This document shows, one piece after another, positions 15,510 to 23,861 of a stretch of DNA of 64,000 nucleotides. The notes below the pieces were generated by a model. That model was not told the DNA's origin. It saw nothing but the letters and a program-made list of their open reading frames with translations, and did no database searches. The stretch comes from Actinoplanes regularis (GTDB taxonomy: Bacteria; Actinomycetota; Actinomycetes; Mycobacteriales; Micromonosporaceae): NCBI RefSeq assembly GCF_900188005.1, contig NZ_FZNR01000022.1, forward strand, positions 62,001 through 126,000, read 5' to 3'. Position numbers and translations under genes: made by a program. Each line of letters opens with the position of its first letter. The stretch's first letter is position 1.

Positions 15510-15661
15510 TCGAACGCGTCTACGGCTACGCCCTCCCCTCTCCGGCCACGCGGAACACCGAATGATGCCGACACCACAACGTGCGCAATATGAAGGCGAC
15601 CTTGCGGGAGGTCGCCACTGCACTGGCCGGGCTGACCGGCGGGCCGCACCCGCTGGCGCAT
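15510..15661 (+). pseudogene. Decayed second copy of the 13003 small gene
   Basis: The segment reads TWFERVYGYAL, then HAE, then, after indels, MKATLREVATALAGLTG and PHPLA. The last about 70 bases are nearly identical to those near 13113-13184. Several frameshifts disrupt it. It abuts the stop of the hydrate dehydratase gene at 15661, so the end of the relic is the recombination border. Confidence 0.6.
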
Positions 15662-16539
15662 CAGAGCCCGGCGATCGTGTACGCGACTTCGTCGACCAGT
15701 TCCCGCGCCAGGAAGCCGGTCCGGCCGAAGCGTGGCGCCAACCGTTGGCCGCTGACCGCGTGTGCGAAGGCACCCCAGCAGGCGGCCTGGTCGGTGTCGG
15801 CGCCGCGGCTGACCAGCCCGGTCACGATTCCGGCGAGGACGTCGCCGCTGCCGGACGTGCCGAGCCCGACGTCGCCGCTCTCCTCCCGCCAGCATCGGCC
15901 GTCCGGTGCGGCGATGTGCCCGTACAGCGAGATCACGGCCGAGTAGCTGCCGGCCAAGGTCATCGCCTCGGCGGCCAGGTCACCGGGGTCACGGCCGAGC
16001 AGATGACCGGCCTCGACGACGTTCGGGGTCAGGATGACCCGCCGGGAACGGCCGGCCAGCAACCGCGGGTGGCGGGCGAGGGCACCCAGCGCGTACGCAT
16101 CGAGCACGACGGCGGTCTTCGCGTCGGCCGCGGCGAGGACCCGGCGCATCAGGGCCGCGGTCTCGTCGACGTTGTCGAGACCAGGCCCGATCGCGATCAC
16201 GTCGGCGTCCGCGGCCAGATCGAGCAGGTGTTGCGGCACGTCACCGGAGACCGAACCTTCGTCGGTCTCCGGCAACCCGACTACCCCCGCCTCGGGGACG
16301 GCGATGCTCAGCGCCGCGGCCGTGCTGGAGGTGACTGCGAGTTGGAGCCGCCCGGCGCCGGCGCGCAGCGCGGCGACACCGGCCAGCAGCACGGCGCCCG
16401 GGGTGAACCGGGAGCCGCCGACCACGAGGACCGTTCCCCTGGATTCCTTTCCGCCGCTCGGGGCCGGCAGCGGCCACTCCCGCAGCAGCCGCGGCGTGAT
16501 GACCTGCTCGGCCTGAGCCTGTTCAGACTGGTTCGGCAT
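15661..16539 (-). CDS. nnrD: ADP/ATP-dependent NAD(P)H-hydrate dehydratase
   Basis: A 292-residue protein starting at ATG 16539 behind AGGAGGAC. It has the CARKD/YjeF C-terminal domain: GTVLVVGGSRFTPGAVLLAGVAALRAGAGRL, then ADVIAIGPGLD, LTPNVVEAGHLLG and the catalytic GLGTSGSGDVLAGIV (about 225-240). It should dehydrate damaged S-NAD(P)HX back to NAD(P)H. The partner epimerase domain found in bifunctional proteins is absent. Its start overlaps the stop of the histidine phosphatase gene by 17 nt, so the two are co-translated. Confidence 0.9.
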   Translation of the reverse strand: MPNQSEQAQAEQVITPRLLREWPLPAPSGGKESRGTVLVVGGSRFTPGAVLLAGVAALRAGAGRLQLAVTSSTAAALSIAVPEAGVVGLPETDEGSVSGDVPQHLLDLAADADVIAIGPGLDNVDETAALMRRVLAAADAKTAVVLDAYALGALARHPRLLAGRSRRVILTPNVVEAGHLLGRDPGDLAAEAMTLAGSYSAVISLYGHIAAPDGRCWREESGDVGLGTSGSGDVLAGIVTGLVSRGADTDQAACWGAFAHAVSGQRLAPRFGRTGFLARELVDEVAYTIAGL

Positions 16540-17251
16540 GGACGTCCTCCTGCCGGGTCGACGGCACGCCCTTGACGCGCAGGTGCTCGACATGATTGAA
16601 CAGCTCGGGGCGCAGGACGGCACCGTCGCGACGCCAGACACTGATTGAGCAGTTCGCGACGGTGGTGCCGCGGACGATGTCCATCAGTTCCGCCTCGGTC
16701 AGTGACTCGATGAGGTATCGCACGAGCAGGACGATCGCCTCGTGCCCGACCAGCAGTACCCTCCCTGCCGGGTGATCGGCGCGTAGGTCGTGCAGGAGGC
16801 TGCGCAGCCGTAGGAGCACGTCGACCCAGGACTCACCGCCCGGCGGCCGGTAGTAGAACTTGCCCAACCGGCGTCGCCGTAGTGCCTCGTCCGGCAGCCG
16901 GTTCGTGACACCGGCCGTGGTCAACAGGTCGAGCACTCCTAACTCGCGGTCGCGCAGCCGTTCGTCGATCACCACGGGTATGTCCAGTTCGGTCAGTGCC
17001 AGGTCGGCGGTCTGCCGTGTCCTGAGGTAAGGCGACACCACGGCCACCTCAGGCCGGTCCTGCTCGAGCAGGTCGATGAACCATCGTCCGACCGCCTGGG
17101 CCTGCTCTCGACCGATGTCCGACAGCGGTACGTCGGCGTCGCGTTCCGGGATGTCGATCACGTCCAGACCGGCCGTCTCCGCGGCTTGCGCGGCCACGTT
17201 GCCGCTGCTCTGTCCGTGGCGCAGTATTCCCAGCCACGCCAACTCCGTCAT
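16523..17251 (-). CDS. Histidine phosphatase family protein
   Basis: A 242-residue phosphoglycerate-mutase-like phosphatase. The phospho-accepting RHG is at LGILRHGQSSGN (about residues 8-19), with RTRQTADLAL and the acid/base GHEAIVLLVRYL (about 168-179). The substrate is not evident from sequence. It is co-operonic with nnrD downstream, which could hint at nucleotide housekeeping. The start ATG 17251 is 356 nt from the next unit. Confidence 0.88.
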   Translation of the reverse strand: MTELAWLGILRHGQSSGNVAAQAAETAGLDVIDIPERDADVPLSDIGREQAQAVGRWFIDLLEQDRPEVAVVSPYLRTRQTADLALTELDIPVVIDERLRDRELGVLDLLTTAGVTNRLPDEALRRRRLGKFYYRPPGGESWVDVLLRLRSLLHDLRADHPAGRVLLVGHEAIVLLVRYLIESLTEAELMDIVRGTTVANCSISVWRRDGAVLRPELFNHVEHLRVKGVPSTRQEDVHAEPV

Positions 17252-17394
17252 GTCTTCTCCGTACCCGCGCTCGAGTTGGCTACCGGTAGGTCTTTGTCCG
17301 GCATGGTCATGCCCGGCACCGGGCTTGCTGGTCGAGTGCCGGCCGGGTGCGCCACATTGTTCTGCGCTCTGGCGGCGGAGCCGCCGTATGCCGG

Positions 17395-17895
17395 TTAGGC
17401 GACGACCGCGTCGACGGCCTTCTTGAGCGCCGAGGGCTGGGCGGGGCTGCGCGGGGCGTTCTCCCGCAGCTCGGCCATCCGGGCGCCCATCTCCTGCAGT
17501 TGCTTACGGCCGAGGCCGTCGCGAACTTGGGGGAACCAGTCCTGCTCCTCCTCGTCGATGTGGTGCGTGACGTTCTCGATGAGCACCGTGGCCTTGGCGT
17601 CGAACCGTTCATCGTCGCCATCCATAGCGAACAGCTCGGCACAGAGCACGTCCGCAATGTGGTGTTCCTCGTACGACTCGAGCACGTCGTCCTCGAGGCC
17701 GGGCAGCATCCTGCGCACCTCGGGATACATGACCTCGTTCTCGAGGTACGTGTGCACCGTCAATTCCTCGATGATCTGCTTCACGATGCGCGTCTTCGCG
17801 GCGTTGCCATTTCCGCCGGTATTTTGGAATTCGCGAAACAGCTTTTTGATCGTTTTGTGGTCATCCTTGAGCATTACGATGGCATCCGTGGACAT
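17395..17895 (-). CDS. Hemerythrin-domain protein
   Basis: A 166-residue four-helix protein starting at ATG 17895 behind GGGAGGT. Likely diiron ligands are H13 (DDHKTIKKLF), H48 and E52 (HTYLENEVMYP), H78/H79 (YEEHHIADVL), and H111/H112 with E116/E117 (THHIDEEEQDWFP). It would bind oxygen or other diatomic gases, or buffer iron, in the cytoplasm. The C-terminus is an Ala/Pro-rich tail. It fits the stress/oxygen theme of the region. Confidence 0.9.
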   Translation of the reverse strand: MSTDAIVMLKDDHKTIKKLFREFQNTGGNGNAAKTRIVKQIIEELTVHTYLENEVMYPEVRRMLPGLEDDVLESYEEHHIADVLCAELFAMDGDDERFDAKATVLIENVTHHIDEEEQDWFPQVRDGLGRKQLQEMGARMAELRENAPRSPAQPSALKKAVDAVVA

Positions 17896-18237
17896 GAGTA
17901 CCTCCCGGTGAAGCGGGTGACAACCACCAGACGTACCCGCCCTATGAACGGGTAAACGGTCATCGCCGCCGGATCCGGCCTCGGTTGGCGAGCGGCTCCG
18001 GCGTTCAACAAATAGCCGTAGATGCGGCGGTGGTTCTCCGCCGAGGCCGGCGATTGAGGCAATGGTTCCGGCCGCGACCGACTGTATGAATCCGAGGACC
18101 GCCGATCCGGCGCAGCGCCCGAACCGTGGGTTGAGCTGAATCCGTAGACGCCGATCGGCTCGGGGTCGCCGGCGGCGACCTGGTCCAGGTTTCCTCGCAG
18201 CGCGGCGCCATCCGGGTCCCGGCCCGTCGCGCGGCGG
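17896..18237. other. Intergenic region with no supported gene
   Basis: This contains the upstream sequence of the hemerythrin gene and then degraded sequence leading into the gene remnant at 18238. No RNA gene or repeat is recognised. Confidence 0.5.
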
Positions 18238-18522
18238 TACTCCGAGCAGGCGACGGACGAGCCCGGCCGGCTGCACTCCGAACTGTTCCGGGGCACCCGC
18301 ACCGGCGGCCTCGGACCCCTGCGCGACCTGCAGGACCTATACCTGATGGCCGCCGAGCGCGACATCTGCTGGACCGTCGTCGGTCAAGCCGCCAACGGCA
18401 CCCGTGACCACGACCTGCTCGAGACCGTCACCACCTGCGAGGCGGAGACGGCCATCCAGCTGAAGCGACTACGGATCCGGATGAAGCAGGCCGCCCCGCA
18501 GGCGCTGGTTGTGGCGTCATGA
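18238..18522 (+). pseudogene. C-terminal remnant of a helical protein upstream of the alcohol dehydrogenase
   Basis: An open frame without any start codon (stop-to-stop 18145-18522) encodes a well-biased C-terminus: HSELFRGTRTGGLGPLRDLQ, DLYLMAAERDICWTVVGQAA and LKRLRIRMKQAAPQALVVAS. It looks like the end of a ferritin-like/helical-bundle protein that has lost its 5' part. The coding character fades upstream of about 18240. Confidence 0.55.
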
Positions 18523-18561
18523 CCGAGGATTACCGAACTACTTCCTGGGAACCCGGCCAGT

Positions 18562-19746
18562 ATGCGAGCACTCACCTGGCAAGGAACCGGCAAGGTCTCG
18601 GTCGAGACCGTTCCCGACGCGACTATTCAAGATCCGACCGATGCGATCGTGCGGATGACGTCGACCGCTATCTGCGGCTCCGACCTGCACCTTTACAACG
18701 TCCTCGGCATGTATCTCGATCCGGGCGACATCCTCGGGCACGAGCCGATGGGCATCGTCGAGGAGGTCGGCTCCGAGGTCACCCAGATCAGCCCCGGCGA
18801 CCGCGTGGTGATCCCGTTCAACATCTCCTGCGGCCACTGCTGGATGTGCAGCCGTGGCCTGACCGCCCAGTGCGAGACCACCCAGGTCAAGAGCGAGGGC
18901 AAGGGCGCGGCCCTGTTCGGCTTCAGCCGCCTGTACGGCCAGGTGCCCGGCGCACAGGCCGAGTACCTGCGGGTGCCGCAGGCACAGTTCGGCCCGATAA
19001 AGGTGCCCGACGGGCATCCGGACGAACGCTACCTCTTCCTCTCCGACGTCCTGACCACGTCCTGGCAGGCAGCCCAATATGCCGACATCGCACCCGGCGA
19101 CACGGTGCTGGTCGTCGGCCTGGGCCCGATCGGGCAGATGAGCGCGCGGATCGCCCGGCATCTCGGTGCGGAGCGGGTGATCGCCGTCGACGAGGTGCCC
19201 GAACGGCTGGCGATGGCCGGTCGGCACGGGATTGAGACGCTGGACTTCGCATCGGTCGACGACGTGCCGGCGGCGGTGCTGGAGCTGACCGGAGGCCGCG
19301 GCGCGGACGCGGTGATCGAGGCGGTCGGTATGGAAGCGCACGGCACGCCGTTTCAGGCGGCCGCGATGAAGGCCGCCGGCATGCTGCCCGATGCCCTCGC
19401 GCGTAAGGCCGTCGAGACCGTCGGCGTGGACCGGATGGGCGCGCTGCGCACCGCCTTCGCCGCGGTCCGCCGGGGCGGGACGATCTCGATCATCGGTGTG
19501 TACGGCGGTCAGGCCGACCCGTTCCCGATGATGGACCTGTTCGACAAAGGTGTGACCCTGCGGATGGGCCAGGCCCACGTCAAACGTTGGGTGGACGACA
19601 TCCTGCCGCTTCTGACCGGTGATGACGACCCGTTGGGCGTGGACGACCTGGTCACGCACCGGATGTCGCTGGAGGACGCACCACATGCCTACGAACTGTT
19701 CAACAACAAGGAGGACGGCTGCATCAAAGTCGTACTCAAGCCCTGA
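18562..19746 (+). CDS. Zinc-dependent alcohol dehydrogenase (formaldehyde-dehydrogenase-like)
   Basis: A 394-residue medium-chain dehydrogenase. Catalytic zinc ligands: CGSDLH (Cys38), GHEPMG (His/Glu about 59-60). Structural zinc: four Cys in CGHCWMCSRGLTAQC (about 90-104). The Rossmann motif is VVGLGPIGQM (about 184-193). Length and inserts match the glutathione-independent formaldehyde/class III-like ADH group widespread in actinobacteria. Probable role: NAD(P)-linked oxidation of short aldehydes or alcohols. No clear ribosome site is seen before ATG 18562, but the alignment of MRALTWQG with the family supports that start. Confidence 0.88.
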   Translation: MRALTWQGTGKVSVETVPDATIQDPTDAIVRMTSTAICGSDLHLYNVLGMYLDPGDILGHEPMGIVEEVGSEVTQISPGDRVVIPFNISCGHCWMCSRGLTAQCETTQVKSEGKGAALFGFSRLYGQVPGAQAEYLRVPQAQFGPIKVPDGHPDERYLFLSDVLTTSWQAAQYADIAPGDTVLVVGLGPIGQMSARIARHLGAERVIAVDEVPERLAMAGRHGIETLDFASVDDVPAAVLELTGGRGADAVIEAVGMEAHGTPFQAAAMKAAGMLPDALARKAVETVGVDRMGALRTAFAAVRRGGTISIIGVYGGQADPFPMMDLFDKGVTLRMGQAHVKRWVDDILPLLTGDDDPLGVDDLVTHRMSLEDAPHAYELFNNKEDGCIKVVLKP

Positions 19747-19864
19747 CCAGACGCGAGCCGGCCGGAGGCTTCACGCCGTCAGCGACCCTTTCTGAACATG
19801 GCGGGGCACCGCCGTGTCCCTGGATCAGCCGTTTGACCGCTGGTTGTAGGGGCACTCGCAGGTC

Positions 19865-20281
19865 ATGACCGACACCGTTCTGCTTCGATCCGCGGTTCTC
19901 GGCGCCTCGGCCGGCGCCCGCAGCATGACCCCACTGGCTCAGCTGGCGCTGCGGAGACGCGGCTGGGTCCGGGTTGCCGCGGGTGCGGCCGCGCTGGGGG
20001 AGATGGCGTTCGACAAGTCGCGGAAGGCGCCGAGCCGGTTGCGGCCGGCGCCGTTGGCCGGCCGGGTGGTGCTCGGTGCGATCGCCGGGGCGACCTTCGC
20101 CCGGAGGCGGGGTGCCGGGATGGCCGGACCGGCGGTCGTCGCCGGTCTCGCCGCGGCTGCGGCCAGCTTTGCCGGGGCGCGGTGGCGGACCTACGCGGTG
20201 GAGCACGATTTCGCGTTGCCCGGTGCGATCGCTGAGGACGGCGCCGCGATCGCTCTCGCCTGGGCGTCCTCCCGCGACTGA
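19865..20281 (+). CDS. DUF4126-like small membrane protein
   Basis: A 138-residue protein with several glycine/alanine-rich hydrophobic segments (about 8-25, 35-50, 65-80, 88-105 and 118-135). SAVLGASAGARSMTPLA and a central KAPSRLRPAPLAGRVVLGAIAGA are typical of DUF4126. Function unknown. The next gene begins within 100 nt. Confidence 0.75.
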   Translation: MTDTVLLRSAVLGASAGARSMTPLAQLALRRRGWVRVAAGAAALGEMAFDKSRKAPSRLRPAPLAGRVVLGAIAGATFARRRGAGMAGPAVVAGLAAAAASFAGARWRTYAVEHDFALPGAIAEDGAAIALAWASSRD

Positions 20282-20372
20282 CCCGTTGTTGAAGCTGCTG
20301 GTTGCGGGGTACACGGTGCACCTTGACGTCATCCGACACGGCCGACCTGTTGTGAACGCCGGGGAGGCGCTT

Positions 20373-21284
20373 GTGGTTCTCGGTCGTGAGCTGATCGACT
20401 GCGGCTACCGGTTCACGACGGTCACTCCGGCGACGCAGGCCCGGGTCAACCGGCGGCCGGAGAACGCCGTCGCCCGGGATCTGCGGGATGTGTTCGGATG
20501 GAGGCGGCCGTTTCGGCCGGAGTCGGTGCCTGGCGAGGTCTTCGACCTCTTGCGGGCTGCGGGTGCGGCCGAGGCTTGCGGTTCGCTGTGGCGCAGCAGG
20601 GTGCGATTTTCCTCGTACGACCGGGATCTCTTCGTTCATTCGGCGTTTCCGACGGACGCGACCGACGCGGTCTTCTTCGGCCCGGACACGTATCGGATGG
20701 CGGATGCCGTTTCCGCGTACGTGGAAGATCGTCGCGAACCGATCGGCCGAGCGGTCGATGTCGGGTGCGGCACCGCGGCCGGTGCGATCGCGATCGCGAA
20801 GCGAGCGCCGGACGCGCAGGTTCTGGCGGTCGACATCAACGACACCGTCCTGGACTACGCCCGGGTCAACGCCGGCCTCGCCGGCACCGGGAACGTCCGG
20901 GTGTGCCGCGGTGACCTGCTCGATGACGTCGACCGCGGCTTCGATCTGATCGCCGCGAACCCGCCGTTCATGATCGATCCGGCGGGGCGGATGTACCGCG
21001 ATGGTGGTGGCCCGGACGGCAACGACCTGTCGCTGCGGATCATCGGGGCCGCCGCGAAACGTCTGTCGCCCGGTGGTGCGCTGGTGCTGTTCAGCGGCAC
21101 CGGCATTGTCGAGGGCCAGGATCCGCTGCGGGCCGCGGCCGCCGATCGCCTCGCCGGCACGGATCTGCGCTGGACGTATCGGGAGGTGGATCCGGACGTG
21201 TACGGCGAGGAGCTGGACGGCGTCGCGTATGCCCGGGCCGAGCGGATCGACGTGGTGCTGCTGACCGCGACCCGGCCGACGTGA
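20373..21284 (+). CDS. SAM-dependent methyltransferase (HemK-like NPP motif)
   Basis: A 303-residue protein. GTG 20373 is chosen because a perfect GGGGAGG lies five bases before it; in-frame TTG/GTG codons upstream have no ribosome site. Motif I is AVDVGCGTAAGAIAIAKRA (about 128-146), then LAVDIND, and motif IV is AANPPFM (about 200). NPPF/Y motifs are typical of methyltransferases acting on amide or amino nitrogens. It overlaps the next start by 4 nt (GTGA), so it is made together with the carboxylate-amine ligase. Confidence 0.82.
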   Translation: MVLGRELIDCGYRFTTVTPATQARVNRRPENAVARDLRDVFGWRRPFRPESVPGEVFDLLRAAGAAEACGSLWRSRVRFSSYDRDLFVHSAFPTDATDAVFFGPDTYRMADAVSAYVEDRREPIGRAVDVGCGTAAGAIAIAKRAPDAQVLAVDINDTVLDYARVNAGLAGTGNVRVCRGDLLDDVDRGFDLIAANPPFMIDPAGRMYRDGGGPDGNDLSLRIIGAAAKRLSPGGALVLFSGTGIVEGQDPLRAAAADRLAGTDLRWTYREVDPDVYGEELDGVAYARAERIDVVLLTATRPT

Positions 21285-22342
21285 GGACCTTCGGGGTCGA
21301 GGAGGAGTTCCTGCTGCTCGACCCGGCAAGCGGGGTGAACCTGCCGCTCGCCGAGCGGGTTGTCGCCGGGCTGCCGGAGCCGATGCGCCGGCGCAGCCGC
21401 CGGGAGTTCCGGCCCAGCATGGTGGAGATGGTCACCGACGTCTGCACCGGCACCGGCGAACTTCTGCGGCAGTTGCACGACGGGCGAGAGGCCGCAGGCG
21501 TCGCGGCCGGGAAGGTGGGCGCGGCGCTGGTCGCGATCGGTGCCACCCCGGCCGGCGAGCCGGTCCTGGATGTGACCGACGACGCCCGGTTCCGGGCGAT
21601 CGCCGCCCACTATCGGCCGATCGCCCGGGATCCCGCGCTGTGTGGCTGTCACGTGCACGTCGGTGTGCCCAGCCGGGCCCAGGCGGTGCAGATCTGCACC
21701 CGGCTGCGCGGCGACCTGCCGCTGATCCAGGCGCTCGCCGCCAACTCGCCGTTGTTCGACGGCGCCGACACCGGTTATGCGAGTTGGCGGTACGTACAAC
21801 TGAAGCACTGGCCGGCGCTGGGTCCGTGGCCGCATCTGCGCACCGTCGAGGAATTCGAGGCGACAGTGGCGGCGCTGGTCGCCTCACGGGAGATGATGGA
21901 CGCGACCATGCTCCTGTGGTGGGCCCGGCCGTCGGCGTCGTTCCCGACCGTGGAGGTCCGCGTCGCCGACACCTGCCTCGATCCGGCCGACACGGTTCTG
22001 ATCGCCGCCCTGGTCCGCGGCCTGGTCGACACCGCCGCCGCGGCCCCCGGCCCGATCCCTCGGATGTCCGGCGTGCTGCTCGACGCCGCGCACGGCAACG
22101 CCGCCCGCACCGGCATGCGCGAGACCCTGCTCGACCCGGTCACCGGACAGGCGTATCCGGCCTGGGACCTGGTCGGCGATCTGGTCGACCGGATCACCCC
22201 AGCTCTGCGCCGGCACGGCGACCTGGACACCGTGACCGCCGGGCTCGACCGGATCCGCCGCGACGGCACCGGTGCTGAGCGGCAGCGCCGGCTTCTGGAG
22301 AAGCTCGCCGTTCCCGAGATGCTGGCCTCAGTCGCGCAGTGA
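21281..22342 (+). CDS. Carboxylate-amine ligase, glutamate-cysteine ligase type 2 family (YbdK-like)
   Basis: A 353-residue protein beginning at GTG 21281 inside the stop of the methyltransferase gene. FGVEEEFLLLD at the N-terminus, CGCHVHVGV (about 123-131) and the RPSASFPTVEVRVADTC segment (about 222-238) are the ATP/metal-binding signatures of the GCS2 family. It should form an amide bond between a glutamate-like gamma-carboxylate and an amine using ATP. Whether cysteine is the acceptor cannot be read from sequence. Likely functional partners are the methyltransferase and the diiron protein next to it. Confidence 0.88.
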   Translation: MRTFGVEEEFLLLDPASGVNLPLAERVVAGLPEPMRRRSRREFRPSMVEMVTDVCTGTGELLRQLHDGREAAGVAAGKVGAALVAIGATPAGEPVLDVTDDARFRAIAAHYRPIARDPALCGCHVHVGVPSRAQAVQICTRLRGDLPLIQALAANSPLFDGADTGYASWRYVQLKHWPALGPWPHLRTVEEFEATVAALVASREMMDATMLLWWARPSASFPTVEVRVADTCLDPADTVLIAALVRGLVDTAAAAPGPIPRMSGVLLDAAHGNAARTGMRETLLDPVTGQAYPAWDLVGDLVDRITPALRRHGDLDTVTAGLDRIRRDGTGAERQRRLLEKLAVPEMLASVAQ

Positions 22343-23290
22343 CGACCATCCCGACGCCCAGGCGTCCAGGACGCCGTGTGCCCAGAGGTTGTCGACGGCC
22401 AGCGCGCACCGGGCGCCCCAGAGCACCTGGCCGGCCAGATCCGGGTCGGTGCGGGCGAACGTCCCACACAGGTCGTGGGCCGCGATCTGCTCGTGCACCG
22501 CATCGGCCTCGACGTGCTCGTCGTAGAACGCCGTCGCGGCCGCGTCACCGCCGAGGCGGCGCAGGCCGGTCCCGTACGCTCGGTTCGGCAGTGACGAGGT
22601 CATCTCGTAGGCGGCCAGGTGGCCCAGGATCGCGCCGCGGCGGGCGCGGTGCAGGCCGAAGAACGACATCAGGTTGTTGACGGCGAGGGTCGTGGCGGGC
22701 ACCCGGTCGACGTACGCGCCGTAGGCCGGGTCCAGGCCGAACCAGGTCATCGTCTGCTTGAACAGCTCCTGATGCATCCGCCCGGTGACGCCGGCGCCGT
22801 ACTCGTCGAGCTGGATCTCGACCAGCGCGGCCTTGGCCCGGCCCGCCAGCCGTGGAATCGCCCAGGTGTGCGGGTCGGCCTCACGCAGCTGATAGACCGA
22901 GCGGTGGATCACGAACTCGCGGAACTGCTCATGGGTGGCGGACTGCCCGCGCAGGTAGCCGGAGAGCGACGGTCCGTCGTCGGCGGCCACGATCGCCGCG
23001 AGTTCGGCCGGCACCGAGTCCGGATCGGCCGGCTGCGGCACGCCGGCCAGGTCACCCAGCCACGCCTCGAAGTTCCGTTCCAGGCCGCTGCGTAGCCGCA
23101 GCAGCCGAGGGTTCCACTCCCAGTCGTCGGCGACGCCGTCCCAGCCCCGGTAGGCGAGTTCGTAACAGATGAACAGCGACAGCTGGAGGTCCTCGGCGTC
23201 GCCGGGTTCACCGGTCAGATCACCGGAACCGCCGTTGAGGGTGTCGATCAGGGCGCTGGACAGGGATCCGCGCGGTGACGGCAGTTTCAT
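22328..23290 (-). CDS. Iron-containing redox enzyme (haem-oxygenase-like diiron family)
   Basis: A 320-residue helical protein starting at ATG 23290. It contains FICYELAYRGWD, HEQFREFVIHRSVYQLREADPHTWAIPRL, LVEIQLDEYGAG, and FYDEHVEADAVHEQIAAHDL near the C-terminus. The E/H set (ExxxH-type residues in HEQF, EIQLDEYG and DEHVEADAVHE) fits the HDO superfamily of non-haem diiron oxidases/oxygenases. The substrate is unknown. It converges on the carboxylate-amine ligase with a 15-nt overlap of the 3' ends and is divergent from the CDGSH gene with a 51-bp gap. Confidence 0.82.
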   Translation of the reverse strand: MKLPSPRGSLSSALIDTLNGGSGDLTGEPGDAEDLQLSLFICYELAYRGWDGVADDWEWNPRLLRLRSGLERNFEAWLGDLAGVPQPADPDSVPAELAAIVAADDGPSLSGYLRGQSATHEQFREFVIHRSVYQLREADPHTWAIPRLAGRAKAALVEIQLDEYGAGVTGRMHQELFKQTMTWFGLDPAYGAYVDRVPATTLAVNNLMSFFGLHRARRGAILGHLAAYEMTSSLPNRAYGTGLRRLGGDAAATAFYDEHVEADAVHEQIAAHDLCGTFARTDPDLAGQVLWGARCALAVDNLWAHGVLDAWASGWSSLRD

Positions 23291-23341
23291 GACCGGGCGG
23301 ATGCCCGTTTGGCTCGCCGTGAAACGGAAATTGAGGCGACC

Positions 23342-23578
23342 ATGACGTCGATCATCACACCGTACGAGGACGGTCCGCTGATCGTGCGCGGTGACTTCGA
23401 GCTGCGTACCCCGGAGGGCGAACCGATCGATGCGGCACGCGACACCATCGCTCTGTGCCGGTGCGGCAGATCCGCCGACAAACCGTTCTGCGACGGCACC
23501 CACAAGACGTTCCGATTCAAAGCCGGCACCGGCCGCGACCACCCGCCCGCGCGGCCCGGCGACCCGCAAGATGCCTGA
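23342..23578 (+). CDS. CDGSH iron-sulfur domain protein
   Basis: A 78-residue protein starting at ATG 23342. CRCGRSADKPFCDGTH (about 39-54) holds the 3Cys-1His ligands of a [2Fe-2S] cluster in the CDGSH (mitoNEET-like) fold. It is a candidate electron or cluster donor. It is divergent from the diiron-enzyme gene and shares a short promoter region with it, so a redox partnership is likely. Confidence 0.9.
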   Translation: MTSIITPYEDGPLIVRGDFELRTPEGEPIDAARDTIALCRCGRSADKPFCDGTHKTFRFKAGTGRDHPPARPGDPQDA

Positions 23579-23861
23579 CCGGATCGCCGACACCTGGCCA
23601 CCTGCTGCCGCTGCTCAAGGACGCCCGGGAATACCTGCAGTCACAACAACACGCCGCGCTCGCCGAACGGGTCACCAGCGTCGCCGACAACGCCACCACG
23701 TCCGCCGTGTCACCCAGAGCGGATGCGAACATCACCGCCGATGGCCTGAGCAACTCGAGTCGACACGCCCACGAGAACCGCAGGTGCATTATCGCCGGAG
23801 CAGCACTGCGGGTCCGAGCGCCACGGCCGGGATCAGCGGAGACTCCGCGGCGGCGGGGTCG
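23579..23861 (+). other. Possible gene tail without a start
   Basis: A frame continuing from within the CDGSH region gives LLPLLKDAREYLQSQQHAAL and other plausible helical coding, but it has no start codon or ribosome site of its own and overlaps the SDR stop region. It may be the remnant of a neighbouring gene. No function is assigned. Confidence 0.3.

Noticed and set aside
17260..17320. A DosR/DevR-like box near GGTCTTTGTCC upstream of the histidine phosphatase gene
   Set aside because: The half-sites are not properly inverted and the spacing differs from the known consensus. No second copy was found by eye in the stress island.
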